From NCBI GenBank assembly GCA_028551475.1, contig CM052361.1, forward strand, positions 14,722,774 to 14,786,773: DNA of 64,000 bases, written 5' to 3'. Origin of the DNA: Casuarina equisetifolia. Lineage: Eukaryota > Streptophyta > Magnoliopsida > Fagales > Casuarinaceae. This document shows positions 1 to 12,223 of this stretch, piece after piece. The translations under genes and the position numbers were made by a program. Every line of letters begins with the position of its first letter. Position 1 is the stretch's first letter. The notes beneath the pieces were generated by a model, which did not search any database, had not been told where the DNA came from, and saw only the letters and a program-made list of their open reading frames with translations.

Positions 1-974
1 AGATAAGCGAACTTGAATCAAATAGTAAGTGAGCTTAAGAGATTTTCTTCACAAAGAGAATACTTCAAATAAATGTAGATCATTAAGAAGAAATCTTCAC
101 ACATACATCTCCTTTAAATAGGAAGCAGATCTAGGGCTTTTTAGATCAAACCTGAACCATAGCTTTCTTCCCATTAGGGATAGTGACCCATCCATCAAAT
201 CGACCTCATATCATTCCTCAGAGGTTCAATCCAACCGTTTTGACAGCCAGTCTTCTCCAAAATCCTCTTGCTGAGGATTCAGCACTTAAGAGAAGCAAAG
301 ATGACACTGGAGACCAAAGAATAGTGGCTAGGGCAAAATGATCAAGAACCCTCTTATGTGTGTCTTTCTATTAAGTGAGACAACGTCATAGTAGGCGCAT
401 CTCTCTGATGAATGAGACGACACGGTAGCGAGCGCTAGAAGACTTCCTTCAGTAGGGTCGAGCCGACGCGAGCTTGGGCCATGTCACAGAACCACAATCT
501 AGTAACAAAAGATCCAACAGATAAACACGGTCCAATATCAACAAGCTCTAAGGTTTAGTTATATAAACACAGTCTAAAAATATGATCTTTTACAAAGTTC
601 ATATTTTGGTTTAATGCATATCTTAGCTTTGAACTAATATCAAGGTAGAATCAATGCCTCTCATGTTCTTACAAGTGCATAGAATCAAGTATCATATTTC
701 TAAATAAAATATATTCAAATATATTTGATTTCTTAATGAAATATTTAAATATATTTTTTTGACATAATACACAAATATATTTCACAAAAACTTTAAGAAT
801 ATGTTTTATGAAGGGATGTAGGAACCTGGTTACTTTATAATATCATTAATTGATATTATAATTTGTACACTTTTTACTTTCTATAATTTTCTTTTGCACA
901 TGAAAAAAAACATATTTTCAAGCATTGATATTTACCAAAATATTTTTATCACAACAAAACCTTATTTTCCAACA
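1..974 (-). mobile_element. SIRE-like copia LTR, 5' part, cut by window edge
   Basis: On the minus strand this begins at 974 with TGTTGGAAAATAAGG and closely parallels the start of the LTR at 56464 (same opening, same run of AAATAT motifs, same 'aggttcctac' landmark near 820-830). The LTR end lies beyond base 1, so only its first ~970 bp are seen. It lies head-on against the + strand copia internal region that starts at 975, so it is a separate insertion that truncates that element. No protein is encoded. Confidence 0.65.
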
Positions 975-984
975 TAAAGAATAA

Positions 985-1341
985 TAGAAAAAATGTGATA
1001 TTTGTAGGAAAGAGAGCAGGAAATGTTTATGTCATAAACTTTCATGAAATTTGAAAATGAAACATGTCTTGCTATAATTAACTTTGATGATTGTTGATCG
1101 TGGCATAAAAGATTAGGACACGCTAGTATTAAAACCATAGAAAAACCTTCAAGAAAGGAACTTGTCCTAGGGTTGCCAAAAATAAAATTTAGTGATAATA
1201 AAATATGTCATGCATGTGTGAAAGGAAAACAACACAAATCAAGTTTTACATCAAAGGAAAGTGTAACCAATACACAGCCACTACAGTTTATATATATGGA
1301 TATTTTTGGGCTAATTAGGACACCAAGCTTAGGATATAACA
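985..1341 (+). pseudogene. copia GAG-pre-integrase and start of integrase (broken)
   Basis: Reading across frames gives a zinc-finger pre-integrase segment: WHKRLGHASIKT near 1100-1135, then CHACVKGKQHKSSF near 1206-1248 (the H-H-C-C finger) and the start of the integrase core with YMDIFG (first catalytic Asp) near 1294-1311. The readable frame runs from 1173 until a solo LTR interrupts it at 1342; the integrase resumes at 3026. It would have been part of a polyprotein that processes and inserts the element's cDNA. There is no functional start codon. Earlier frame breaks precede 1173, so this is a relic. Confidence 0.75.
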
Positions 1342-3020
1342 TGTTTGAATATATTTTTATGATATTAGAATATATAAACATTTTGATGATGAAGAAAAAT
1401 GAGTATTATAATATGATAATATTATAATCATTTTGTTGGAATACATTGATGATTGAATGGAATTATAATATGGAAATATTATAATTAATATTTGATCATT
1501 TATAAAGTTCTTATAAAGAAAATAATGCTAGATTATTTTGTAGAAAAATAATTAAAAATGTGAAGCCTAGCATGTGCCCAGCCCAGGTGAATGAAGCCCA
1601 ACCAGCCCATGAATTTGGGAACCCAATCCAGTATGTGACTTAGCCTTACACGCCTCGCTTGCTTGAGAAATCCATAACTCAAAAGCCTTGTATGCATGAC
1701 TAGTTAAGTGCCTGTGCACCCACACTCGTAGCTTCAACCCACGAGCCACACCCGACCAGTTAAGTGCCCATGTGCCCGAACTTGATTAAGCTAAGACTCA
1801 ACCTGCGACCCATTTGCTTAACTCCATGACTCCACTAGAAAGCTAATAAAAAGGGGAATAATTCCATGAAGAAAAATTAAAGACTCATTGCTTAGAGAGA
1901 ATTAATTTGAAGAAATTGTGGAATTGAAAGCAAATTATAGGAATAATGAAGACAATTTCAAAGGGCTTTTATAAGGAAGAAGATTTTCTATCAATCTATG
2001 AAGAACCCACAAAGATTAGTTTCAAGATTGATAAGAATTGATGAAGATTTGAGAAAAACCTAGAAACTCAACCTAGTAACTAGGTTTTTTAATCCATGAA
2101 GCTAACTTAAGTTACAGACTAAACAATGGCATTTTGAAGCTCGAATTTGAATGTCTGTAGACCAAAATGAAGCAGAAGCTAACTCTTAACTCTCTACCTC
2201 TTCAACAGCTCGAAATCTAGTCACCATCACACCAAAACAAGAAGAAAATCAAAGATGTCAGAATGGCTAGTTTTTGGAGTTAAAGAGGTGCGTTTTTCAC
2301 ATCTATTTAGTAGAGAAATAAAGCAAAATTGTTGTTACATTTACTAAGATATAAGAAACAAAATCTACTTAATAAGTTAAAGATACATCTTGTGAAGCTT
2401 GAGCTAAAGTGAAATCTTAAAGAAGTTATTTTATTATTTAAGATTACTTGAGATTTTTACTTGTATATGTGCTGATTAGATTCTGAATATTGTTATGCAC
2501 ATATACTTGTTTGTAAATTTGAAACCCTAACTTTGCTACCATTTGGGGTTTTGTGATTAGGGCTTGATTATCTATTTGTTATCTTTAAAAAGCCCTTAGC
2601 TTAGCAATCTTCCATATACATTTCATATCTTAAGGAAATTGCTTAAGCTTGTAACAAGTTTGAGAAACTTTGACTTGTTGATGTGTGTTGAGACATACAT
2701 TGTATTGTAATCCTTTGTGTAAGGATTGTTTAACTCCTTAAGGAGGAGTTGAAAAGTATAGGAGAAAGTTTGTCCTAGTTTTGTAGAAAAGTAGACTTCA
2801 ACTGGTTGTGTTGAAGGAGAATATGGTGGAAGTAGGTGAGAAGGGTCGAACCACCGTGTACATTGGTGTCTCATCTTTCTTGTGTTTGATTAGCTTGCTG
2901 ATTAAGCTTTATATCTTTAAATGTCATATTTGATTGCATAATAAATAATTAACACAAATAGAAGTGATTTTTACAAGAGAAACCTAATTCACCCCCCTTA
3001 GGTTACTATAAGATCCAACA
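1342..3020 (+). mobile_element. Solo LTR (SIRE-like copia) nested in copia integrase
   Basis: It starts with TG (TGTTTGAATATA) and ends with CA (AGATCCAACA), and is flanked by a perfect 5-bp target-site duplication TAACA at 1337-1341 and 3021-3025. Removing it rejoins the integrase coding sequence on either side. Its 3' end carries the C-rich 'cacccccctta' segment common to copia LTRs. Its last ~500 bp match the LTR at 57600-58000, including the 'agtagacttcaa' and 'ggtggaa' landmarks. At 1679 bp with no internal region, it is a solo LTR left by LTR-LTR recombination. Confidence 0.88.
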
Positions 3021-3025
3021 TAACA

Positions 3026-5400
3026 ACTATGCATTAGTCATTGTGGATGACTACTCTAGATACACTTGAATTTATTTATTGTCCAACAAGGATGAAACTT
3101 TTAGTAAATTTTTTTTGTTTTTGCAAGAACATTCAAAATGAAAAAAGGCTCATTATTTGTAAAATCAGAAATGATCATAGTGGAGAATTTGAAAATGGAT
3201 CCTTTGAAAACTATTGCTTGCAAAATGGCATTAGCCATAATTTTTCATCTCCTAGAACACCATAACAAAATGAAGTGGTAGAAAGGAAAAATAGAACCAT
3301 TCAAGAGATGGCTAGAAACATATCATGTGATAAAAATCTACCAAAATATTTTTAGGGGGAAGCTTTTAATACCTCATGTTACATTTCAAACCAATTGTTT
3401 ATTAGACCAATTTTGAAACAAACTCCTTTTGAGTTGTTCTTTGAAAAGAAGCCTAAAATTTCATACTTCCACTCTTTTACATGTAAATGTTTTGTCTTGA
3501 ATAATGGAAAGGATTCCTTGGGTAAATTTGATTCTTGAAGTAATGAGGTTATTTTCTTAGGATATTCTCAATCAAGTAAAGCCTATAGGGTGTATAATAG
3601 GTGAACTCTTGTAGTAGAAGAATCTATTCATGTAGTCTTTGATGAACTAGAACCAAAACCAAAAAATCTTCAAGAAAGTGAAGAAGTTCTCGCCATATAG
3701 TTTACTAATCATGATGAAAGTAGTGAAGGACAAGAAAAAGAACTAACAATTGAAAATCAAGAAATTGAACCTAGCTTTCCTAGAGTTAGAAGTTGACCAA
3801 TCAAAAATTGTAGGCAATATTAATGTGGGTGTACTAGATCAAGAACTAGAAACATTTGCATGTTTGTACCATTTTTATCAAAAGTTAAGCCAAAAAGGAT
3901 TGATGAGGCACTTAAGGATGAAGATTGGATAATGGCTATGCAAGAAGAGTTATATTAGTTTGCAAAGTGTAATGTATAGACTATTATACTAAAGCCAGAA
4001 AACCATACCATAATAGGAACCAAATGGGTGTTTAGAAACAAAATGGATGAGCATGGAATTGTCACTAGAAATAAGGCTAGGTTAGTTGCTTAAGGGCACA
4101 ATTAAGAAGAGGGAATAAACTATGATGAAACCTTTGCACCTTTGGCTAGGAAGCTATTAGAATGTTGCTTGCCTTTTCATGTTATAAAAACTTTAAACTA
4201 TACCAAATGGATGTTAAAAGTGCATTTTTAAATGTTGTAATTAAAGAAGATGTGTATGTAAAACAACCACTAGGATTTAAAAACTCTTTGATGTATGATC
4301 ATGTTTTCAAACTAAATAGAGCACTCTATGGTTTAAAGTAAGCTTCATGTGCCTAGTATGAAAAACTGAGTAGTTTCTTGTTAGATAAAGGTTCACCAAA
4401 GGAAAAATATATCATACTTTGTTCATCAAGAAGAAAGAAAATGATATACTAATAGCTTAAGTGTATGTGGATGATATAATTTTTGGATTTACAAAAGATG
4501 AATTGTGTAAAATTTTACAAATGAAATGAAAATTAAACTTGAAATGAGAATGATTGGTGAGTTAAATTACTTTCTTGGATTGCAAATTAAACAAACTAAA
4601 AATGGAATATTCATTTGTCAATCCAAATTTACTAAGGATCTTTTCAAAACATTTAACTTTGAGCATTTAAAGCCCATTTTTACACCTATAAGTACTTCTC
4701 TTACTTTTGAGTGTGAAGAAAGGAATAAAAATATTGATCACCATCTGTATTGAAGCATGATAGGATACCTTATTGTATTTGACATCATCTAGACTAGATA
4801 TCTAGTTTAATGTATTCTTTTGTGCTCGATTACAATCAAATCTAAAAGAAATACATTTGACATTGGTAAAAGGGATCTTTAGATATTTGAAGGGAACTAG
4901 AAATTTGGGAATATGGTATCCTAGGGGATCAAATTTTGAACTACACAATTATAGTGATGCTAATTATGCTAAATGTAAATGAGATTAGAAAAGTACAAAT
5001 AGGGCATGTCATTTTCGTAGAAACATCCTTATTTCTTGGTACTTTAAAAAGCAAAACAATTTAGCCATCTCCACCACAAAAGCTAAATATATGACTACAA
5101 GCTATTGTGCATAGATTTTATGGATAAAACAATAACTAGCTAACTTTGGTGTGTTTGTTAAAATTGTGCCTCTAAAATGTGATAATACTAGTGCCATAAA
5201 CTTGCAAAAAATCTAGTTCAACACTCTAAAACCAAACATATAGAAATTAGGCATCATTTCATCTGAGATCATGTAGCCAAGGAAGACATTCTAGTGGAAT
5301 TTGTTTGAACTAAATTGCAAACTACAAATATTTTTACTAAACCACTAGATAAAGAATGGTTTTATCAACTTCAAAGGGATTTAGGCATGTGCACTTCAGA
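3026..5400 (+). pseudogene. copia integrase-RT-RNase H polyprotein remnant
   Basis: This continues the pol region after the nested LTR. Visible in order: the integrase core with VDDYSRYT near 3040, NGISHNFSSPRTP near 3217-3262 and VERKNR near 3278; the post-integrase segment with RVYNR and a VVEESIHVVFDE-like stretch near 3588-3645; the reverse transcriptase with a copied-domain start near 4010-4130, VYVDDIIFG near 4462-4490 (catalytic YVDD) and LNYFLGLQIKQTKNGIFICQ near 4562-4621; and RNase H ending in IFTKPLDKEWF near 5327-5360. Several stops and frameshifts occur (for example between 3265 and 3750 and around 4080-4100), so no functional product is expected. It is a typical SIRE-type pol but strongly decayed. 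Confidence 0.8.
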
Positions 5401-6063
5401 AAATTTAGATATTATTCCCAAATTATTGTTAGTCTTTTCTATTAACTACTTCTCCATTGCTCTTTGTCATTTTTTTTTAATCTATGTTCAGTCTATGCTA
5501 GCTAGCTTCAATGGTATTCCATTCTCCACCTTACATGAAGCTTTCCTAATTTAGGAGAGGTTAGTATATGTGAGCCCTCTTTTGTCAAGATAGCTACTCT
5601 TTAAGGGGAGCACATCTACTCCAAGCAAGGAGTTTTCTCTATCTTTCACTCAATTTACACATTCTGTATTTGATGTCTGCTTGCCTTTTTAATGTTGGAT
5701 TATGGTTGTACTTTTCCTACTACATTCTCATTTCTCACTTCTCATTACATTATGCTTGCTTGTTTGCAACTTTTTCTACTACTTATTTCTCTCTCATTTT
5801 CTTGCCTTCCCTTTAACATGTCTTATGTTTACTCTTTTTGATGTTGACAAAAAATGGGAGAAATAATTGTTTTATGACCTAGATAACTATTTTTGGATTT
5901 TCAAACATTGCACCAGACATTATCTTCAGTATAATGTGATTGTACTAAATCAGTGATTTAGAATTTTGTTTTTAGACAAACAAATTTTTTTTTTTATGAT
6001 GGATGCATTCAATGGAAAATAGTTTTTCATATAAGGTTTTGTCCCCATCAAAAAAGGGAAGAT

Positions 6064-9061
6064 TGTTGGATATATTTTGATGTTGAAAAATATTTGAAAA
6101 ACTATTCTTTTACTTATTCTTGTGCCAATAAAAATTATGGAATATATGTAGGGCAAACAACCAAATTAAGGGTTATTTTTTTATTTACATAGTTTCCATG
6201 TACCAAAATGAATTTTAAGAAAATCCTCTAATAGAATTTGGGTTTGTGTAAAATTATATTTGATTGCTACTTCATTTATATATATATGCACATCATGAGT
6301 AGCTATGGTACTAAAATTATATAGGAGCAGCTTATACAAAATGGAGCATATGAGAAATAATCAAGACTAAGTAAATTGCACCATTTTGAACTTAAAAGGT
6401 AACAAGGCTATTATTTTAATTGAAAAAGAGAGAGAAAGTGTTTCTCTCTTTCTTGTCACCTAAGAGAGAGGGAAAGAATGAAGAAATTCTCTTTACGTGC
6501 CCTTGGTGATAAGGGATTTTTGAAGAAAAGGTATAAGCTTTTCAAATGGATTTGGTTGGATTTGGTAAGAAACTCTCTATTCCTTTTTTGAATCATGTTT
6601 TTGTTTCATATATGAAATAATCTTGATGACCTGATTAAGGCTTTGTGTCTCCTCAATAATGGTGTCATTCATATCAAGTTTAGTTGATTAAGTCATCATG
6701 GATTATGAAAATGAAGGTCTTTTTGCTTTTGCAATTCAAGTCTTGGTGAGAGGTCACAACTACTAGTATATAAGGATTATTGATAACTCTATATTTTATA
6801 GAGTTATCATTGTTATTTTAGGTAGTATCTAAGATAGTATTTATGAAATTGTAGTTACATTTGATTATAATTATGTAACTTGTGTTATTTCATGCAACAA
6901 ATCCAAAATAGGTGAAAATGAAGGGAAAAAAAAGCAAGAAAAGAAAGAAAACAAGTAAAAAATAGAAGAAAACAGTTGGTTGCACAAGAAACTCACATGG
7001 AAGGAAAAAGAACAAAGTAAAAAGTGAATTATCGGGGAAAAGGAGAGGACATGTGGGGGCTATTGTCATGTGGTCAGGGTAACATAGAAATAAAGAGGAA
7101 AGAGAAAAGAAAGGTTAATTATCGAGAGAGGCTGGCAGGGAAGTGAGCATTGGCATAAGACGGTTGGGCAAGAGAAAACCAGAACGCCATCTACGTTCGT
7201 TTTCTTTGGCGACTAAAACCCAAATGAGAGGGGGTGGTAATGTGATAGCAAGACCCATGTCTAGTTGGTTTAGGCTGATTTCTGGCCAATCTGAGCTCAT
7301 GTTTGGTGATTTGTAAGCATTTCCAGCCAATCTATGCAATTTTCAGCATCTTTATAGCATATTCAAGTGGTTTTGCAGTGGTTTTTGGCGATATATGGAA
7401 AATGTTGTTCATGGGTGATTTTTAATGAAACTAGACCTTTTTATTTGATTTTCTGGTAGATCTACTTGATCTTTCGGTAGATCCATGTTTTGGGGTTCAA
7501 ATCTAACATTTCTGTGAAGAGTAGCGGCAGCATGTGGTGACGGTGTGTGAAAGTGCGTGAAAGTGCATTTCAGCTCATTTTCTTCCCCTCTTCTTGATGT
7601 GCAAATTTATGCAAACTTTCCTTGAATTGAAGACATTTTAGTGATAACTTTCATGTTTTTAATTTGAAGAATGTTTTGTTCAATTTTTAGCATTGTTTTT
7701 GTTTGTGTAAATATGATGTTTTAGTTTATCTTATTAGAGTTACGATGCAATTTGATTCCTATGGTATGAATGACATGATTATTATGTTTTGTGAGATTTT
7801 TTGTTTATGTGAAATTACATTTTACTAAGCTTAATGCTTTTAAGTGATTAACTACCACTTAAATGATCTGATTTGTATGTTTAAAACCAATAAAAAATAA
7901 CATGCAATTGTTTCTTGTAATGTGCAACCATAGATTAATATAGACAAACATATACCATATGATTTGTGTAACTTTAGGTGTAAACTAAAATATTCAAAAA
8001 TCTTAATGCACTTAGTTCACTGAATTCATGGGTAGAAATATAGTGAGTTAATGAGCTAAATAGGTTCATTATACCTAAACATAGAAGAGTGAATAAATTA
8101 GAATATTCCGCCATCACATGAGTAGAATTTTTCTTACTAGCAAAAATAATCGACATTCGTACCTAGTAATTAGGTGAAATCGGATGCTCTAACATGTTTT
8201 GTTAAGCAAGTAAAGGTTAAATTTAGTTGTTGAGTCAATGTTTTATATTTTTGATTTACTAGATAAATTATGGAAGTTGTTTACCATTAGTAATTAGTTA
8301 GCTCACTAATCACTAGTCTTTATGGGACGATACTCATACTTATCATTATATTACTTGTTTAACATATACACTTATATGTACAATTTCATCAAACAATTAT
8401 CTTTTAGATTAATGACCTTTATTCCATAAGGCTACATGTCCTATAAGGAAACAATAGAGAAAACCTTAACGATAAGTTTTGCCTTTGTAATCTATAAGTA
8501 AAGGTGCTAGGGGTTTTGACAGATACATCACTCTTAAGAAAATATCTTACTACAAGCCTAACTTGTTTTCTAAATGAGAAAAGCTTCCTGATCTAACTGT
8601 GCCTCATACTCTTAATAACTCTGTTCTTATTTGAATTATCCTTCTCTATTTAGCTGAAGCTTTTAGTAACATTGTTCTTATGTGAAAACTATCATTGTTA
8701 CTAATAGCTATATGTTCTTGAGCATATAAGAGTGATTGATAGATTTTTGTGTTACATGCTAAAGCCTATTTGTTTAAACATATGTATTTGGTTAAGTTTC
8801 ATATGTAATTTGATTACATCATATCCTTGATTCTTAAGAAATACTCATTGTGTAAGAAGTTGATAATTTCACTTTGATTGTGATGTTATGTGATTGTTTG
8901 AAGTTGCCACATCTTCTTTACATCTTTTCAAGTGATGGATTTTGATTATTGTCTTAAGAATTAAAGTTGAATAATTGTTATATGTTCATAGACCATGTGT
9001 GGTATGATGTGAATGAACTCCCCCTTACCCCACCCCTTATTGGGTTAATCCATATCCAACA
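6064..9061 (+). repeat. 3' LTR of the SIRE-like copia, split by a solo LTR
   Basis: It begins TGTTGGATATA directly after a purine tract (about 6052-6062) and ends ATATCCAACA, so the termini are inverted copies of each other. Just before the end is a C-rich 'ctcccccttacccc' block, as in the solo LTR ending at 3020. Removing the Tat/Athila-type solo LTR and its duplicated target (6781-8400) leaves about 1.38 kb. A tract near 6425-6470 is rich in GAGA. No coding content. Confidence 0.8.
6781..8395 (+). mobile_element. Solo Tat/Athila-type gypsy LTR
   Basis: It starts TGATAACTCTATA and ends TTTCATCAAACA, flanked by a perfect 5-bp duplication ATTAT (6776-6780 and 8396-8400). The first bases form an 11-bp-arm hairpin (6783-6807). 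The 3' ~450 bp (reverse complement of the same tract seen at 25172, 27064, 30519, 33812 and 52690) is the most conserved part. Length is 1615 bp with no internal region. The family is named by the primer-binding site next to the related LTR at 33812. Confidence 0.9.
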
Positions 9062-9359
9062 AGCTTGGCTATGGTTGAAGGAGGAGTTTGCAAGAGGATT
9101 TGAGGTAAAGGATATCAAAACTTAAAAGCCTTTATGGAATATTGATGATGATTTATTTAAACTAGATGTTTAGTCTAGTTATTAGGTTATTCTTCAAAAC
9201 TCAAAAGCCCAATTATTTTCAAAAAATGAATGTTGATGAAGTAATACTTAGCAAATGGGTTGTGAAATTTGAAAATTAAGAATCAAAACTAGGAAGGTTA
9301 AACTCCTTGGAACACTTTAATAAGATCTTAGAAAAAGTAGCTATTGAAGGTACCCAGTT
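9062..9359. other. No gene seen
   Basis: AT-rich sequence right after the copia 3' LTR. The 5 bases after the LTR could not be matched to a 5' duplication because the element's 5' end is lost. No motif was recognised. Confidence 0.5.
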
Positions 9360-9800
9360 AGAAAAATTTAACTTTGAAGTCAAAATATGAGTGAAGGTGA
9401 GACAAACGTGTGGGAGGTTGACAATGGACAGAAAGTTCATGTGTCATGTATAAACAAAAAGTGGACTAAAGCTAATAGAGGACTTATTGTTTATTCCTGA
9501 TTTAAAGATTAATGTGTTAAGTGTAAAGAAGTTGATTAAGGATGGGTATAATGTTGCTTTCAAAACCTGATAGTTATACCACAATTGAAGATTTTGAAAA
9601 ACATGAAAGTGAGAAGAACAAAAGCATTGTTATGTTGGAAGAACTATAAGAAGAAATTGAGAAGGTTTTGTAGGGAAATAGTGTGGATTACAAGAGTTAT
9701 TCAAAATAATTGGGAAATGCACCACCTAGATGTCAAAGGTAAATTGTTATGTGGAGATGTAGAAGAAGATACATATCTAGAGCAACCTTGATTAAGTTGA
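9360..9800 (+). pseudogene. Collapsed copia relic (pre-integrase fused to RT start)
   Basis: Two fragments of a copia polyprotein lie side by side. LLFIPDLKINVLSVKKLIKDG (near 9484-9546) resembles the protease to pre-integrase stretch. MHHLDVKGKLLCGDVEEDTYLEQP (near 9718-9789) resembles the reverse transcriptase segment around the first catalytic Asp. In a complete element these are more than 1 kb apart, so there is a large internal deletion. Stops and frame changes lie between them. No LTRs were found for it. The weak but two-part match supports copia; the lineage is not assignable. Confidence 0.5.
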
Positions 9801-11701
9801 ATAAAATGAATATGAAATGACTAAATTGTCATTAACAAAAAAAAATTATAGATTTTTTACTCTTAAGTTACACCAAAAGAAATAACCATGTATTTTGTAC
9901 AAATAAATTTTCATGGTTTGCACTCTGTTTTAGAACTCTTCACGCTTTATTATTTTAAAAATAAAAATGTACAACCAATTCGTCAATTATATTTGACACT
10001 CAAACGAGGTGGAGGTGGTTGGAAGCAACAGCTTCTACCTTTACCTTTTGAGCTGTACAAGAGATAGGCCTTCCTCTACACCACTTTTGTAAAGTTGTTT
10101 ATAATAAGTGAATCTTGTACAAGTTATAATATAGGGTGTCAGAGTTGATAAGCAATTGTGCAGCCTATAATCACTCAAAAAGAAGGAGAAGAAAGAAAAG
10201 CATTGGCTAGTCTTCGCCTTTAATTTAATATTTATAACTAGGTATCTTCAAATTGGTTCCTAAAGTAAAATAAATCTCTTTCAAAATAAGGTACTATTGT
10301 ATGAAATATGTTAATGTACAAGAACTTTTTCTCTCTTCTTTAACAAAACCCTTATAAATTGTGATTATACCATCGATTAATTTTCTTAAAATAGATAATG
10401 TTTATATGTATAAAAGAATGATTAAGTTTAGCTACTCTTAGGGATCGAAGACCAAAATGTTAGATGTTTGAGGTCGCCAACCACACCATTGAAGGAATAT
10501 TCTAGGACCCTTTTAAAGGTGCTTATTTTATTTTACCTTTTTTCTTATCAAACATTCTAATAATTTTTTTCTACAAGAATTACATGTGATAAGAGCTTCA
10601 CAAAAAATGAATATAATTTGATATGCAATGAAGAGTTTGACATATTGTTTATTCCTAAAAATCAATTTGATGTGAATTTAAACTCAAAGAATCAATTTAG
10701 AAATTAGATATCATATTTCCAATCTCAAATTTTATTTCCTTTTTCCACCGACACAAGATTATTGTCCTTTCCAGTGCAGATTTACAATAATGTGATTTTG
10801 TATCAATACTAAAAGTTGCATAACATTACTATTTATTCAAATAAATGGTTGGTCAACTATGTGTATTATGACAGAGCTTCATCATGCATGGTTTAAAGAG
10901 CAAATGTTAAACATGAGTGTACAAGACTAAGCATAAGAAAGCTCCATGGCTTAACGTCCAACTGAACATTACAACTCAAACGGCAGCTTAATAAAAATAT
11001 TTAAGCCTCTTAAACTAATGTTAGAGATTCAACAATAAAATTAAGAAATTTAAAATAAATAAAAAAAGGTAGGGAAAACTTCTTACTCAAAAAGGACTTA
11101 GATCTTGTAGCACATTTGGAGAATCATAATGCATGAAATCTTTGATTCAAAAGTGATTATATGGGGATTGGACTTTTTTAGACTTTTTTCTTAATCACAT
11201 ATTCAAACTACCATTAAATTTATACACTAATTTTGACAAAAAAATACTAGAAAAACGTTATCTATTTAGGATGAACATTCGTAAATCTTCTTAATATAAT
11301 TCTTTATATAATTATTATATTCCTAAAGACTATGGCCACTCTTAAGGGACAACCTTTTTTTATAGCCATGTTGGATCATAACATGGTAATTATTAAAAAT
11401 ATTTGTAATACTGATTTTTTTTCATTTAATGCTAATCTTTTCAAAATAATTTTGGACAAGTTTTCATTGGAATAATCATTATTAATTTTTTATATATATA
11501 TTTTAAGAATCATTCATGAAAAAATATAAAAAAAAATTTCAAAAAATATGAAACTTACTTTTAGAATCGATCACCAATATAAACAATTCATAAATGCAGT
11601 TGTTTCATGCAAAGCAACTTAAATTTTAAGAAGCACACAACATTGTTTAAAAAGCATAATGATTCATTCCATAAGAAGAAAGGCAATGGACAAAAATGCA
11701 T
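9801..11701. other. Gene-free AT-rich DNA
   Basis: No reading frame with a recognisable domain. It has poly-A/T tracts and TATA-rich sequence (for example 11487-11500), with nothing that supports a gene, RNA or mobile element boundary. Confidence 0.5.
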
Positions 11702-12207
11702 TGTTAGGATTGAAGGGAAATTAGTAGACCTAGATATATTCCATGTATGTTATAGGAATATTTCAAGAGTTATTCTCTACTGTATTGATTAGGATTCCTA
11801 GTGGTATCCAATTAAAACTCCTAGCAATATCCAACTAGGACTCCCTTTAGTACTAGTATAAAAAGAGAAGACTATAGGAAACCCTAAGGGCCAAAAGAGA
11901 GAAGGTTACACCTCATGAGGGTGGCAACTAGAGAGTGCTACTTTGTGTAATAGTCACAGGCTAAGAGAATCAAGTGAGTTGCAATAAGTTAAGAATAGTT
12001 GTGTGAGAGCTATGTGTGTGAATCTTGTAATTAACACCTTTGTATTCTCATAAAGATATCTAATAAGAGGAGAAAGGGCCAGTAGTTGCGCCGGTGATGG
12101 ATGTAGGATGTTTTGTTAGTTCGAACCTATTAAATCTTATGTCTCTTATATGTTTATGATTTGATCTGTAAGTCTATATGTTTATACGATGGGTCCCTTC
12201 CATAACA
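11702..12207 (+). repeat. R1 5' LTR
   Basis: Starts TGTTAGGATTG, ends CCATAACA (506 bp). Contains a likely promoter: 'gtataaaaag' at about 11858-11867. It lacks a short (~22-bp) internal duplication present in the other three R-family LTRs (compare 'gcctcatgagg' and 'ggtggcaac' motifs near 16786-16830). Confidence 0.8.
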
Positions 12208-12210
12208 AAG

Positions 12211-12223
12211 TGGTATTAGAGCC
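12211..12223 (+). other. Primer-binding site of R1
   Basis: TGGTATTAGAGCC, 3 bp after the LTR end. It matches the plant initiator tRNA-Met primer-binding consensus at nearly every position. Confidence 0.75.

Larger units (their letters stand above)
975..9061 (+). mobile_element. Degenerate SIRE-like Ty1/copia retrotransposon, 5' truncated
   Basis: Internal region with copia domain order GAG-pre-integrase, integrase, reverse transcriptase, RNase H, then a non-coding 3' stretch, polypurine tract (about 6052-6062) and 3' LTR (6064-9061). The 5' LTR and gag are missing, replaced by an antisense LTR. Two later insertions interrupt it: a solo LTR at 1342-3020 and a solo Tat/Athila-type LTR at 6781-8395. 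Many stops and frameshifts show it is old. Assignment to the SIRE/Maximus lineage rests on recognisable integrase and RNase H motifs and on the long LTR. Confidence 0.8.

Noticed and set aside
6783-6807. Hairpin as a transcription terminator
   Set aside because: It recurs at the same place in every LTR of the family, so it is an LTR-end feature; intrinsic terminators of this kind do not apply in plant nuclear DNA.
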